Source: Sternotherus odoratus
Taxonomy: Eukaryota; Chordata; Testudines; Kinosternidae
Direction: 5' to 3'
Assembly (NCBI GenBank): GCA_032164245.1
Contig: JAVMKO010000006.1
Coordinates: forward strand, 3,301,001-3,365,000
Length of the DNA: 64,000 bases
Shown one piece after another: positions 1 through 10,440 of the stretch. A program made the translations under genes and the position numbers. Position 1 is the stretch's first letter, and the number at the start of each line of letters is the position of its first letter. A model generated the notes under the pieces. It was not told the DNA's origin, did no database searches, and was given only the letters and a program-made list of their open reading frames with translations.

Positions 1-1217
1 TCATAGTTTGTGACGTGTTGCACTTCCACAATGATGTCATTTTCACTATCTGTCGTATCCAAGCCTGAATGCTTAAACCCACAGTGAGCAAAGCAGTTCT
101 GAATGGTCTTGATGCTTATTTCTCGCCAACTATTGGCAACAAACTGTATTGCTTGTAAAACGTTAATCCTTGCACTGATTTCCTTGGCTGTTGAAGCTGA
201 TGCCAGTAGATTTTCTTCAATTGCTTCAAGGATGTAGTTTACCAACTTTCCATGATACAACGTCTTCAAATTTTTTATGATTCCCGTATCCATTGGCTGC
301 ACCAAAGATGTAGTGTTGGGAGGCAGAAATTCCAGACTGATGTTTTTCAAACAATCTAAATGAGGGTGTGCCACACAGTTGTCAAGAAGCAGCATAATTT
401 GTCTTGACTTCCGTTGTAGTGCCACGTCCCAACTCATTAGCCATTTCTTAAAAATTTCAGAAGTCATCCATGCATTTTTGTTAGCATGGTATAGAACTGG
501 TAAACTCTCTATTCTAAGACCCTTAAAGCATTGAGGCTTAACGCTTTTCCCAATAAACAGCTTCCGTTTATCAGTTCCTGACATGTTTGAACGGCATAAC
601 ACAGTTACGCGATCCACTGCTTTCTTTGAACCCGAAAGCGCTGCATGTTTGTAGGTCAGGGAACCATCCGGCGTGGCACGATAGAACAAGCCTGTTTCAT
701 CGGTATTGTAGATGTCATCTGCACAAAATCTCTGAAGCAAGTCGGGCAGTTTTGTGGATTTCCATTGTTCAGCACTTACAGCATCAGCACTGTCCTTCTC
801 GCCGCATGCTTTCCTGAATTTAATGTCATGCCTAGATTTCCATCGAGAGAACCAACCATCTGTCACTTTGAAATCATTGTGACCCAGCTTTTTAGCTAAC
901 TCCTCTGCCTTATTTTTAAGCATTGGATCATTGACACGCACACCTCGTCTAGTTACAATAGAGAACCATTGATTGAGGGCCTCTTCAACATCTGGATCCT
1001 TGCCTTCATGCTTCCGTTTTTGGGATGTTCCCTGTTATCTTTCGCATAATGCCCATTCCTCTCGCAGTTTATCTTCCTGCTGTATCACACATGTGATTGT
1101 AGATTTCGGCACTCTAGTTATCTCCGCCAGCCTGCAAAGACTGGTGTTAGGCGGCTGGCTTTTAATTTGGTCGAGTAAGGCAATTCTGTTAGCTAGTGTC
1201 AAATCCTTCCGTGGCAT
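1..1217 (-). pseudogene. Tigger transposase (CENP-B-like HTH plus DDE domain), one in-frame stop, 3' truncated by window
   Basis: I translated the minus strand from the Met codon at 1215-1217 (MPRKDLTL). An in-frame Met 19 codons upstream (codon 1272-1274) also exists, but MPRK suits the family better. The first 60 residues form a Psq/CENP-B-type helix-turn-helix. A TAA (plus-strand 1035-1037) then interrupts the frame. Reading resumes in the same frame, without indels, to the window edge. The second DNA-binding half contains DGWFSRWKSRH. The DDE catalytic region follows: NTDETGLFY (Asp codon 699-701), LLLDNCVAHPH (Asp codon 381-383) and QPMDTGIIKN (Asp codon 288-290). All three acidic positions are present. 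The family cuts and pastes at TA. Apart from the stop the coding sequence is remarkably well kept, which suggests a fairly recent insertion. No host-domestication signal can be judged because the C-terminus is missing. Confidence 0.9.
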
Positions 1218-1277
1218 CTTGGCAGGGATCTGAAATTTAACAAACTTTACAAAGTGTTGTGCTGATTGAAACAACAG

Positions 1278-1433
1278 TGACTCAGCGCAGTAAACAGTGC
1301 AGTAAACAGCGATGACTCAGTGCAGTAAACAGTGCAGTAAACAGCGATGACTCAGCGCAGTAAACAGTGCAGTAAACAGCGATGACTCAGTGCAGTAAAC
1401 AGTGCAGTAAACAGCGATGACTCAGCGCAGTAA
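1278..1433. repeat. 35-bp minisatellite, about 4.4 copies, in the Tigger 5' UTR
   Basis: Units start at 1278, 1313, 1348, 1383 and 1418. Each is TGACTCAG, then two copies of a 12-mer ending GCAGTAAACAG, then CGA. Units alternate between CGCAG and TGCAG after TGACTCAG, giving a 70-bp higher-order period. Confidence 0.9.
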
Positions 1434-1635
1434 TCTGCTGCCTTGCCACTGCAGTAATGGCCGCCACTCCACATGCCACAAGTGCACCATCTAGCACATG
1501 TCCCTATTAAGTGGCATGGTGTCTCAAATAAGCGAAGCAAATTCTGTTTTTTTTATTTGTTTTTGTTTTTTAAGATTTGTCCCAAATAAACGGTTGCCCC
1601 GATTAACCGGTGGCCCAATTAAGCGGATTCTACTG

Positions 1636-2224
1636 TATTCCAATGGGATGATTGACGTTCTGGAAACACTGCTCCTGGCCTGGATTAGTAGGTAAATACA
1701 CATTGCAGGTACTCATTCTGGGTTCTCCCTTACCTACTGGTAATGGAACGGATGTATAACAAAGGGGATCCGTCCCCTTGTGAGGGGGGTGGGATTTCTG
1801 CACAGTAGCTGGGAGGGAGGAGCACGTGTGATAATGAATTCTGATCTCCTGGCATAACGCTGGCCAGGGAACGTCTCTCAATAAATTGTGTGTCCGTCTT
1901 CCTGGCTGCGTATGTTAGCAAGACTTTCGGTTTCTTGTAGAACATGTAAGAGTTGACTGCTGTTGTCCTTGCTTTCCTCTCCAGGAGCGCGCTCACTTCC
2001 TAGGTGCCTGTGTATGCTGCAACACTTTGCTGCTACCAGGAGGTGTCCCTGTGTAACATGAGAGCTATTCACCACCACCATGGAAAGCGTGATGACATAA
2101 GGCATTTCCAGCCCCCACTGTGGTGAAAAATCCAATTCTAAGTCTACTGTCCCAGACGGAGGTGTCAGAGGAGGAAATATGATGGGGTCCCAGGGGGCCA
2201 TGCTGAGATTGCTCAAATCAGGGC
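1636..2224. other. Unassigned stretch
   Basis: No convincing coding frame, repeat terminus or tandem array seen. It may include upstream parts of the LTR that follows. Confidence 0.4.
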
Positions 2225-2440
2225 AAACTACTAAGAATGGGGCAAACTGTGCAAAACGACATTTGTCTAATTAGCAGTCTGAGGAAACCTCTTGCCTAAA
2301 CTTTGAAATTGCTTGTTTAAGGCATTTTTTGTTTGTTTGTTTTTTGACATGTGTTAACACAATAAATAAGGAGGGGGGAGAAGCTTGGGCTAGTTGGATT
2401 ACTTTCTGTTGGCACCTTAAATACTATCAGATTTATTTGG

Positions 2441-2481
2441 GCATAAGCTTTCATGGGTAAAAAGCCCACTTCTTCAGATGT
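2441..2481 (-). ncRNA. Hammerhead ribozyme core in PLE terminus
   Basis: On the minus strand CTGAAGA (plus 2471-2477) is followed by a stem AGTGGGC/ACCCAT closed by a T-rich loop, then GAAA (plus 2449-2452). These are the two invariant core boxes of a hammerhead (CUGANGA and GAAA) around stem II. PLE terminal repeats are known to encode hammerheads. Stems I and III with the cleavage site were not completed here, so activity is inference. Confidence 0.6.
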
Positions 2482-2968
2482 ATGGAGTGAAAATTACAGA
2501 TGCAGGCATTGTTCTACTGACACATGAAGAGAAGCGAGTTACCTCACAAATGGAAAGCCAGTGTTGACAGGGCCAGTTCAATCAGGGTGGATGTGGTTCA
2601 CTCCCAATAATTGAGGAGGAGGTGTCAATTCCAGGAGAGGGAAAGTTGCTTCTGTAATGAGCCAGCCACCCCAGTCCCTATTCACCAGATTAATGGTGTT
2701 AAATTTGCAAATGAATTTTAGTTCTGCAGTTTCTCTTTGAAGTATTTTTCTGAAGATTTTTTTGTTCAAGTATGGCTACTTTTAAATCTGTTATAGAATG
2801 TCCAGGAAGACTGAAGTGTTCTCCTACTGGCTCTTATATAGTGCCTTTCCTTATGTCTGATTTGTGTCCATTTATTCTTTGCATAGAGACAGTCCAGTTT
2901 GGCCAATGTGCATAGGAGAGAGGCATTGCTGGCACATGATGGCATATTAGTAGATGTGCAGTTGAATG

Positions 2969-3147
2969 GGGGGATGGATAGCTCAGTGGTTTGAGCATTG
3001 GCCTGCTAAACCCAGGGTTGTGACTTGAATCCTTGAGGAGGCCATTTAGGGATATGGGGCAAAAATAGGGATTGGTCCTGCTTTGAGCAGGGGGTTGGAT
3101 TCGATGATCTCCTGAGGTCCCTTCCAGCTCTGAGATTCTATGATTCT
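2969..3147 (+). mobile_element. Cry-type turtle SINE (tRNA head, CR1-like tail)
   Basis: The head contains the A-box-like ATAGCTCAGTGG and a B-box region GGTTGTGACTTGAATCC. The tail, from GGTCCTGCTTTGAGCAGGGG to TTCTATGATTCT, matches the 3' end of the CR1 at 4.09-4.72 kb. It sits inside the PLE. The short direct repeat AATG occurs at 2965-2968 and 3148-3151, and the PLE sequence resumes directly after it. Confidence 0.85.
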
Positions 3148-4093
3148 AATGAGTCCCTGATGGTGTGGCTGATGTGGTTGGGTCCTCTGATGGTGTCGCT
3201 AGAGTAGATATGGGGACAGAGTAGGCAACGGGGTTGTTATAGGGATTGGTTCCTGGGTTAGTGTTTCTATGGTATGGTATTTAGTTGCTGGTAAATATTT
3301 GCTTCAGGTTGGGGGGCTGTCTGTAAGCGAGGACCAGCCTGCCTCCCAAAGTCTGTGAGAATGAGGGATCGTTTTCCAGGGTTGGTTGTAGATCATTGAT
3401 GATGTGCTGGAGAGGTTTTAGCTGAGGGCTGTATGTGATGGCCAGTTGTGTTCTGTTGTTTTCCTTGTTGGACCTGTCCTGTAGTAGGTCACTTCTGGGT
3501 ACCTATCTCGCTTTGTCAATCTGTTTCCTCACTTGTGGGTATTGTAGTTTTAAGAATGCTTAGTAGAAATCTTGTAGGTGTATGTCTCTGTTTCAGGAAT
3601 TGGAGCAAATTCCTTGTTTTTGTGGATATAGATTAACACGGCTACCCCCTGATACTTGGATTACTTTGTAGACACACCTGGGCAGATGAAAGACGGGTCA
3701 TCAGACGACTGCTGCTGTAGCACTCGAGAACCACACTAGACTTCAGTAACTATTGAGGGTGTTTTACTAACTGGTTGTAGATTTGTGTAAGTGGTTGCAT
3801 AAATAAAGTGTAGCTTTCAGGTGAGCGCATTGTTGGGTTGTACTGCCTCTGTCAACAATCTGTAGGTCAGACAGCAATGATTTATTGATTTATTTCCTGC
3901 CACTGCCTTGCCAAGAGTAAAAGTTACCGAGACCTATGGGTTCAGAAATCCCTGGGTAACAAATAGGCTGCAGGTTTAAAAGAAACATAAGGAAGTACTA
4001 CTTCATGCAACACATAGTCTTTGGAACGCATTACCATGGGGTGTTGTGAAGACCAAAAGTACAACTGGATTCCTGGAGGATAGATCCATTGTT

Positions 4094-4715
4094 GTCAAGA
4101 AGGCTAATGGCATTTTGGGCTGTATAAGTAGGAGCATTGCCAGCAGATCGAGGGACTGAACATTCCCCCTCTATTCAGCATTGGTGATGCCTCATCTGGA
4201 GTACTATGTCCAGTTTTGGGGCCCGCCCACACTACGAAAAAGGATGTGGAAAAATTGGAAAGAGCCGAGCGATGGCAACAAAAATGATTATGGGGCTGGA
4301 ACACCTTATGAGGAGAGGCTGAGGGAACTGGGATTGTTTAGTCTGCAGAAGAGAAGACTGAGGGGAGATTTGATAGCTGCTTTCAACTACCTGAAAGGGG
4401 GTTCCAAAGAGGATGGATCTAGACTGTTCTCAATGGTGGCAGATGACAGAACAAGGAGTAATAGTCTCAAGTTGCAGTGGGGGAGGTTTAGATTGGATAT
4501 TAGGAAACACTGTTTCACTAGGAGGGTGGTGAAGCACTGGAATGGGTTACCTAGGGAAGTGGTGGAATCTCCTTCCTTAGAGGTTTTTAAGGTCAGGCTT
4601 GACAAAGCCCTGGCTGGGATGATTTAGTTGGGGATTGTTCCTGCTTTGAGCAGGGGGTTGGACTAGATGATCTCCAGAGGTCCCTTCCAACCCTGATATC
4701 CTATGATTCTGGGTG
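4094..4715 (+). mobile_element. CR1 LINE 3' end (subfamily ending ATGATTCT)
   Basis: 5'-truncated copy ending CCTATGATTCT. It is nearly collinear with the last 620 bp of the larger CR1 at 38.2-40 kb, sharing GGCTGTATAAGTAGGAGCAT-like, GAGGAGAGGCTGAGG and GGGGGTTGGACTAGATGA segments. Confidence 0.85.
4181..4627 (+). pseudogene. CR1 ORF2 C-terminal fragment (148 codons)
   Basis: This is the end of the CR1 reverse-transcriptase protein, downstream of the RT domain. It reads [12 protein letters not shown], then [38 protein letters not shown], and stops after ALAGMI. A small lesion near residues 20-35 ([17 protein letters not shown]) replaces the usual [19 protein letters not shown] stretch. It lacks all catalytic motifs. 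The same segment recurs in two frames at 39.34-39.92 kb. It is not a host gene. Confidence 0.85.
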
Positions 4716-4891
4716 TCTCTCTAAGCCTCTGACTGTCAGAGGCTGGGAGTGGGAAATGGGATGGCTCACTTGATAATTGCTTTGTTTTGTTTTTTCTCTC
4801 TGAAGCCTCTGGCACTGGCCACTGTGTGAAGACAGGATACTGGGCTTGATGGACCATTGGTCTGACCCAATTTAGCCGTTCTTATGTTCTT

Positions 4892-5620
4892 GGATTTAGA
4901 TGTGTGCTAAGTAGCCGGTACATAGGGATGATCTTTTGGGTTTTATTATCTACTAAAAAGAGAGGGGCTTGGAATAATCCCCCAAATAACCTTTGTTTCC
5001 ATTTCTGCATCTGGTGCTGGCAGCTCAGTTTTCATAATTCATAATCTTCTCTCGTGTTCTAGTAAATAATTTAGTAAGTTTCAAGGGTACTGCCGAATAA
5101 AAACAAAACAAAAAAACCTGAACCAACCAAACATAAAACAATGCTCAACACACAGTGGCATTCAACCCTTGAAAACCAAGCATGCATGAATAATGCACAC
5201 ACATCAGCATGTTTAATTTACAGAGTCAGAAGCACTTACATTACGTTTTTGCCTCCACTCACGGACACTCCCCAGTGTTCAGTATCCGGGCACAAAAGAT
5301 GCTTTGGGTGTGTCGGGATTCTCCTTGGAGCTGTAGAACATTCTGGAATAGCAAAAGGGAACTGCTGAATTTCAGACAAAAGAGTTTGAGGAGTTCTGCC
5401 CTGCAGGTCAACAGCAGCAAAATGCAGGTTAGGTGAAAAGGAAAATAATGAACATGGAAAAACTGCTTCCACTGTTGTCCTCAGAAATACAGAGAAAACG
5501 CTGTGCTCAGATCTCTATTCTTTCTCTGCTCTCCCATATGCTTCTTCCAAAGCCCCCAGAAGCCACTGGAAAGATTCCCATTGATACCAATGGGCTCTGG
5601 GTCAGGTCTTGTGCAAAGCA

Positions 5621-5624
<4 letters not shown>
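4892..5624. other. Unassigned stretch
   Basis: AT-rich non-coding sequence with an A-rich patch near 5100. Only short frames are open. Nothing recognised. Confidence 0.4.

Positions 5625-5655
<31 letters not shown>
5625..5655. repeat. (TG)n microsatellite
   Basis: About 15 uninterrupted TG dinucleotides. Confidence 0.95.
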
Positions 5656-5657
<2 letters not shown>

Positions 5658-6774
5658 TTTTAGGCTCGTGAGTAGTGACTTCAATGAGACGACTCACGTG
5701 CAAAGTTTCCCATCTTCTTTAGTAATGTGCTTGTTCAGGACTTATCTTCACAGAACTTCCATTAGCACTAGTTGAAGTTGCAGAAGAAGACTGGCAGCAG
5801 AAATCCATCATGCAACACGGTTGGAATTTATCGGTAAAAGATGATACCAGAAATGGACTCCGCCATGTAAAATGTGTCAGACCTAGAGCACACACAGTGG
5901 TATGATGCGATGGAAAGACTTCACTGGCACGAGGTCAGGAATCTTACTCCTCGGTGCTGGAATACCTCGCATATCTCCCTTTGCACTGTACAGCACCCCG
6001 TTTGTAATGGAGAACACCAAGTAATTCCAGAAATAAATACATATTGAAAATTATAGTTATGTGCCCGGCTGCTTATGACACTGTCAGGGCACCGTCCGTT
6101 CATTTGGGGTCAGAAGTGTTCTACTGCATATTCCTTGTTTGACTTCCAAGGCAGTTGCTGTTATTCATCAGGGTTTGACTGGTCTGGTCTGATCCAAAGC
6201 CCACTGCACTCTGGATTTGGGCATATAAACTGAGCTAAAACTTTGGATCAAGGAGGGGTTGATCCTGGCTCATTGAAGTCAGGAGCAGGATTAGACTCCA
6301 TGTGAACAGTCACTGGTTTCATTATGCTCTAAATAGCAGCTGAACAAATATTGCTTTCTCCTCCGTAGCATGCTGCATTACTTTAACCGTCTCAATATTC
6401 AGTAGTATAATTAGGGGGGATGCATAACAATGGGGATGTGTAGGAGGAGAAGCAGGAGCTGTGGGGTGTGGTAGATTTCCCCCCTCCACACCTGATTGTC
6501 CTCTTAGGTACCTCCCATCCCCACCAGTCTCTAGACAACCCCCGCCTGCCAACCCCCAAATTTGGAAGAGTGGCACTGCAATCTGCATGTGCGGTTGCAG
6601 TGCTACTTCGATTTTGCCTGGCTGCCCCTACGTTCTGCCAGGGGGCAGCTGGCCCAGATGTAAGTGAATGACACTGCAACCTGGGGCACAGGAGAACAGC
6701 ACTGACCACTCTGTTTTCGCCCAGCCAAGAAGTGGGTGGACCATGGCCCAGGTGTGCTGCCCCTCTTCCCCCTC
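5656..6774. other. Unassigned stretch
   Basis: No repeat family or coding exon recognised. The overlapping open frames at 6.32-6.82 kb show no domain or compositional support. Confidence 0.4.
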
Positions 6775-6902
6775 CTTGCAGCCTATGAGAATTGGAATGA
6801 AAAGAACAAAACAAACCTTTCAAATGTCATGAAACAAATTATGTTGAAATGTCCATTTTTTGAGCACAAACCTTAGCTTTTCAATTTGAGGGTTGATTGG
6901 CG

Positions 6903-6987
<85 letters not shown>

Positions 6988-7185
6988 TTATATATTCTTA
7001 AGTGACCAAAGAACCCTAAACCTCAAAAAGCTTTATGACAACAACATTGTTGAAACTGACACATCTTCGCAATATGCAAAACATTTTGGTTTGCTGAAAC
7101 AGGATATTGAGACAAAATTTCATTTAGTTGAAAATGTTCCATCTGGCCCTGCCTTCAGGTAGCCTTAAGCGTGACCAGCAAATTG
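6775..7185. repeat. Old AT-rich dispersed repeat with (CT)n insert
   Basis: Text rich in AAATTTCATT, GTTGAAA and AAACATTTTGGTT resembles the AT-rich repeats at 30.2, 42.0, 51.5 and 58.8 kb. A (CT)n microsatellite of about 36 units at 6908-6979 interrupts it. Family unknown to me; possibly an old DNA-transposon relic. Confidence 0.4.
6908..6979. repeat. (CT)n microsatellite
   Basis: About 36 CT units, ending in a short TATATA patch. Confidence 0.95.
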
Positions 7186-9469
7186 GCATTCATGGGATCT
7201 TTGGACTTGCACTGTAACTCTGAACTGAATTTGCCATTGAAAATAAATAAATAAATAGATTAAAACATCCGCCAAACAAAGAACCCAACCTCACAGTTTC
7301 CCAAATCTGGTATTTGCCAAAGAACATAAGGCTAGAGTTTTTTCCAAGCAGGATTTGCTAATAAGGATACTTTTTGTTGTACCTTGCTAGATTAAGTATT
7401 GTGCATGAAAGCAAACAAACCCTATGTGGTTTGTGACATTAGATTCATGACTTGACTTGAACAAAGAGAAAGCAACAAATGTCAGAGGACGGCGGAGTGA
7501 ACAGTGAAGGAGAAGCTCCAGCTTTATTGGAGCTGACTATTGATTCTAATACATCTGGCTCCCCATCTCTAGGCAATGGGGCATTGGAATTTCCATCTTG
7601 CAGCTGGGGCTCTTATGAGAAGTTTTACATCTAAAGATGGATCCATGTCCAGGGACTCTCATCCACCAAGAGCCCCACTGAAGTCAACACTTAACAGATT
7701 ACTGAGCATTTATTGCTTCAATCTGTTGCCTCAAGGAGGCCCCACCTCTTACTTTTGTGACCTTTCTTAAGACGTGCCCATCTTTAAAACGTGTGGCTGA
7801 CATTATGACATGTTACTGATTATGTCTCCTTCCTTGTTTACGAATGTGGCTGCCTCATTACATTTCCTTGGGCTCTTCCGCTCAGTGCATAGCATCTTGA
7901 GTTTTCATTTCCTATTACATTCAAATATCTTTTGATCTGTTTGATTCGCTGTGTTGATTTGTCTTTCTCCAAATGTAACTTCTCTGGTGAGCGAAATTCA
8001 TTCATCTTCTGGTGAAATATATTGGCGTGACGAACTTCTGTGCTGCCCTACTTTACTGGACATGGTACCCCCATATTTTAATGTGCTCAACTCCTGTGGG
8101 TAATATGCCATGTATCTGCTATGATACATTCTATTTTTAGGCTGTCATGGAATATCAAGTCACTCCCAATCCAGGAATTAGGTTCACTAATGCTTTAAAA
8201 TCTCCCATTCTACTAAGGCAGTATATAATATTCCAGCACATCACAACTGTAGGCTTGGTTCTGCTCTCAGTTACATTAGTGGAACTGCAGGGTAACCCCG
8301 CTTCATTCAATGGAGCTTTATCCCTGCAGCTGGCGTGAAGGAGATCAGAGCTAGGCCCTGTAACTAAGTCGCCTGCTTTATTCTATTTTTGTAGTTATTG
8401 ACAAGCTTCTAGAGACATTTTTATTGTGGTGCGTGGGTGTAAATTGCTTTCCCTGTAGTAGTTATGACAACCTACATCTAGGATACAGGAGACAGAAATC
8501 TGTCAAAATCTGTCGGAAAAATATGAGGAACCCTGTGGGAATTAACTTGCCCTGTACCGTTATTTAAATGGTCCATTTAAATCCCAGATGGCAGGGTGGC
8601 GGCCTTCCAGTCTTCAGTGTCAAAGGCCACAGCCCTGGGCTGTGAGATTCTCTACTCTAATTGTGTTGCTATTGACTGATGTCTTTTACCAGTGGGTGGA
8701 AGTGTCTAACCTGGCCAGTGCACTAGGTAAAGAGTATTTGGTTTGACACGGGATTTGGCAGTCTTTGAATGTGACTTGATAGATTCAAAATGGGATGGCT
8801 ACAGTTCAGGTTACGTTAGCTTTTTATGCAATACAAATTAGTGCCCTGCACTCGGCTGAAAGGATTAAGTCCATTAAAATGAAGACCATTAATCCAAGCG
8901 CTTTGGTCTGAAAAGAAGGCAGGTGTTTCTGTGTACCCCTCAAATATTGAGTCTAAGAAATGTTGATTATTTGCATATGCAGATGGAGAATCGTAGAAAT
9001 AAATGGGACCCAACATATTTCTTAATTGTTAATTATTGTCTAGATCCTCGGTGAAGAGAGAAAGGTCTGGCATTGAATCAGGTGGAAGTCACTGAACAGC
9101 TTTTCGCACCTCCTGGTGGCTCTTTGTCATGTTCTGGGGTGCAATCCAGACCAGAGCGGGGTTGTCTACACCTGCCTTGTAAACCTGAGCACCCCTGAGT
9201 TCCCAGGGGATGCTCAACCCATGCTCTGCCCCGGATCCTGCTCCCACTCCACCCCTTCCCCCAAGCCCTCACCCCTCCCTGCCTCTTTCTGCTCCTGCCC
9301 CTCCACCTCCCCCCAGCTCCTCCTGCACACCGCTGAACAGCTGATCACAGCAGGCTGGAGGTGCAGGGGAGGAGCTGATCTGAGAGGTGGCTATTTTTTC
9401 CCCATGGATGCTCCATCCAGAGTCACCGCCTATGACCCTGGGTGCCTTAAAGTGTTCGGCAGGTGTAGT
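7186..9469. other. Unassigned stretch
   Basis: Non-coding sequence without recognisable termini, arrays or domains. Unique sequence or very old repeats. Confidence 0.4.
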
Positions 9470-10440
9470 TACCTTGTTTGACGGTCCCAGCCAGTAGACA
9501 AGAACACACTGTGTGATAAGCAGCTCTGGACCAGCAACTCTGATTCCAGCAGCCTTGATGATGCCTGGCAAGGTGACTCCAGCAGTGTCCAGCCCTTTCC
9601 TGAATCATTTGGAGGAATAACAAGGTTTGTTTGTTCCTCTAAAGTGACAAATTGCCTGGCTTGTGAGTTTAACAAGCTAACAATTCAGTTCAAACCCAGC
9701 ACTGGATTAGATGTAAAACAAGTTTATTAACAAAAGGAAATAGAACTGTAAATGAGTTCAGGTTTGAATGACAGAGCTACAAAAAAGTGAAAACCACATT
9801 TTAGCGGCTAAGACTTAACAAGACGATAGTCTGGATTCAAGGTAAGATTCTCAACACGTTACCTTTCTGCAAAATGGCTGGCGACCCTTCTGGTCAGGAT
9901 CACCCACAAAGTCCAAAGGCCTCGGTTCCTTTGTCCTCTGTGGTGAAAGATAATGTCCCCTCTCTTTCATAGGCCACTGAACCTTCAAAATGGATCCTTC
10001 TGAAGGCTACCCCCAAAGAAACATTCATTTAAGCTGTGAGGAAGGAGTCATGGAGTCTGCTGGTGAAGGAAATTCCAGGCTGTTTTTTCCCCTCCGCTGG
10101 TGTTTGCTAAAATACAAATGACTGTCCACTCGACATGGACTCTGATGGGCCCTGGCTGGAGCCTCTGGACTGTCCTTCATCTGGGAGAAGCCTCCCCAGA
10201 TTTCTCTGGTGAACACATTTCGGTTCCACGTTTGCTTTATACCTTTATGGGTGTTTACCACATACACCCAAACAAGAATAGTTAATGACCAATGTGGTAT
10301 TAGTTTCCCGATGATACCTTGTATGACACACATCAGATACAGGTTATGATACGAGTGAGTTGGGGCATGTTGAACTTGTCCGCCTGACTGAAACTCACTA
10401 TCAGGTACCAGTGAGCCCCCAGCCTCTTGTGTTGGGATGC
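9470..10440 (-). mobile_element. Probable LTR relic, minus strand
   Basis: Read on the minus strand it has LTR-like order: a TATA-like GGTATAAAGC near 10235, then about 500 bp downstream a GTTAATAAAC polyadenylation signal near 9725, and a possible terminal ...CCTGCCGAACA near 9455-9475. No target duplication was found and no internal genes flank it. Limits are approximate. Confidence 0.4.

Larger units (their letters stand above)
1..1635 (-). mobile_element. Tigger (pogo/Tc1-mariner) DNA transposon, 5' part
   Basis: The transposase relic listed separately reads right to left and runs off the left window edge, so only the 5' portion of the element is seen. The outer end is at 1635: on the minus strand it begins CAGTAGAATCCGCTTAATTG, a Tigger-like terminal repeat, directly followed on the plus strand by TA, the expected dinucleotide target site. 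Between terminus and coding region lie AT-rich UTR and a 35-bp tandem repeat. The other terminus is outside the window, so overall length cannot be judged. Confidence 0.85.
2406..3655 (-). mobile_element. Penelope-like element (PLE) with GIY-YIG-end relic and 12-bp target duplication
   Basis: Identical 12-mers TTGGATTACTTT flank the insertion (2394-2405 and 3656-3667). The minus strand holds decayed coding sequence of the PLE C-terminal region. Its endonuclease part reads CQQC...MHIGQTG, where the GIY-YIG family has YIG, followed by RETAELKFICKFNTIN near the stop. The upstream part matches the PLE fragment at 14.16 kb. The sense 3' end contains hammerhead-ribozyme boxes. Its sense 5' end carries about 40 nt of the element's usual 3' terminus in inverted orientation (AACACGGCTACCCCCTGATA on the plus strand near 3635-3654). 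A Cry SINE interrupts it. Several frames are broken, so it is dead. Confidence 0.8.
2225..3962 (+). mobile_element. ERV-type LTR relic, split by a Penelope-like element
   Basis: If the insertion at 2406-3655 is removed, the flanks (2225-2405 and 3668-3962) align with the LTR near 21.45-22.04 kb. Shared features are an AATAAATAAGG-type TATA region, a GTTTTACTAACT block, a TGTGTAAGTG block, TAGCTTT, TTGATTTATTTCCTG and AGTAAAAGTTAC. This copy has a good polyadenylation signal (ATAAATAAAG near 3800). The right end is probably ...GGGTAACA. The left end is uncertain. No internal retroviral genes are seen, so it is a solo or fragmentary LTR. Confidence 0.55.
3970..4891 (+). mobile_element. CR1 LINE 3' end (subfamily ending TTCTTATGTTCTT), split by another CR1
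   Basis: Left part 3970-4093 (AACATAAGGAAGTACTACTT to GAGGATAGATCCATTG) and right part 4716-4891 (GGGTGTCTCTAAGCCTCTGA to CTTATGTTCTT) together form one CR1 3' region. The same ending recurs at 23.3, 33.2 and 58.3 kb. The intervening CR1 of a different subfamily lies exactly between the parts. About 25-30 bp of the host copy seem to be missing at the junction. Confidence 0.7.

Noticed and set aside
1278..1433. CRISPR-like array of 35-bp repeats
   Set aside because: Units abut with no spacers and lie in a eukaryotic transposon UTR.
2969..3040. tRNA gene on the plus strand
   Set aside because: It has tRNA-like boxes but is the head of a SINE. The B box is mutated and a CR1 tail follows.
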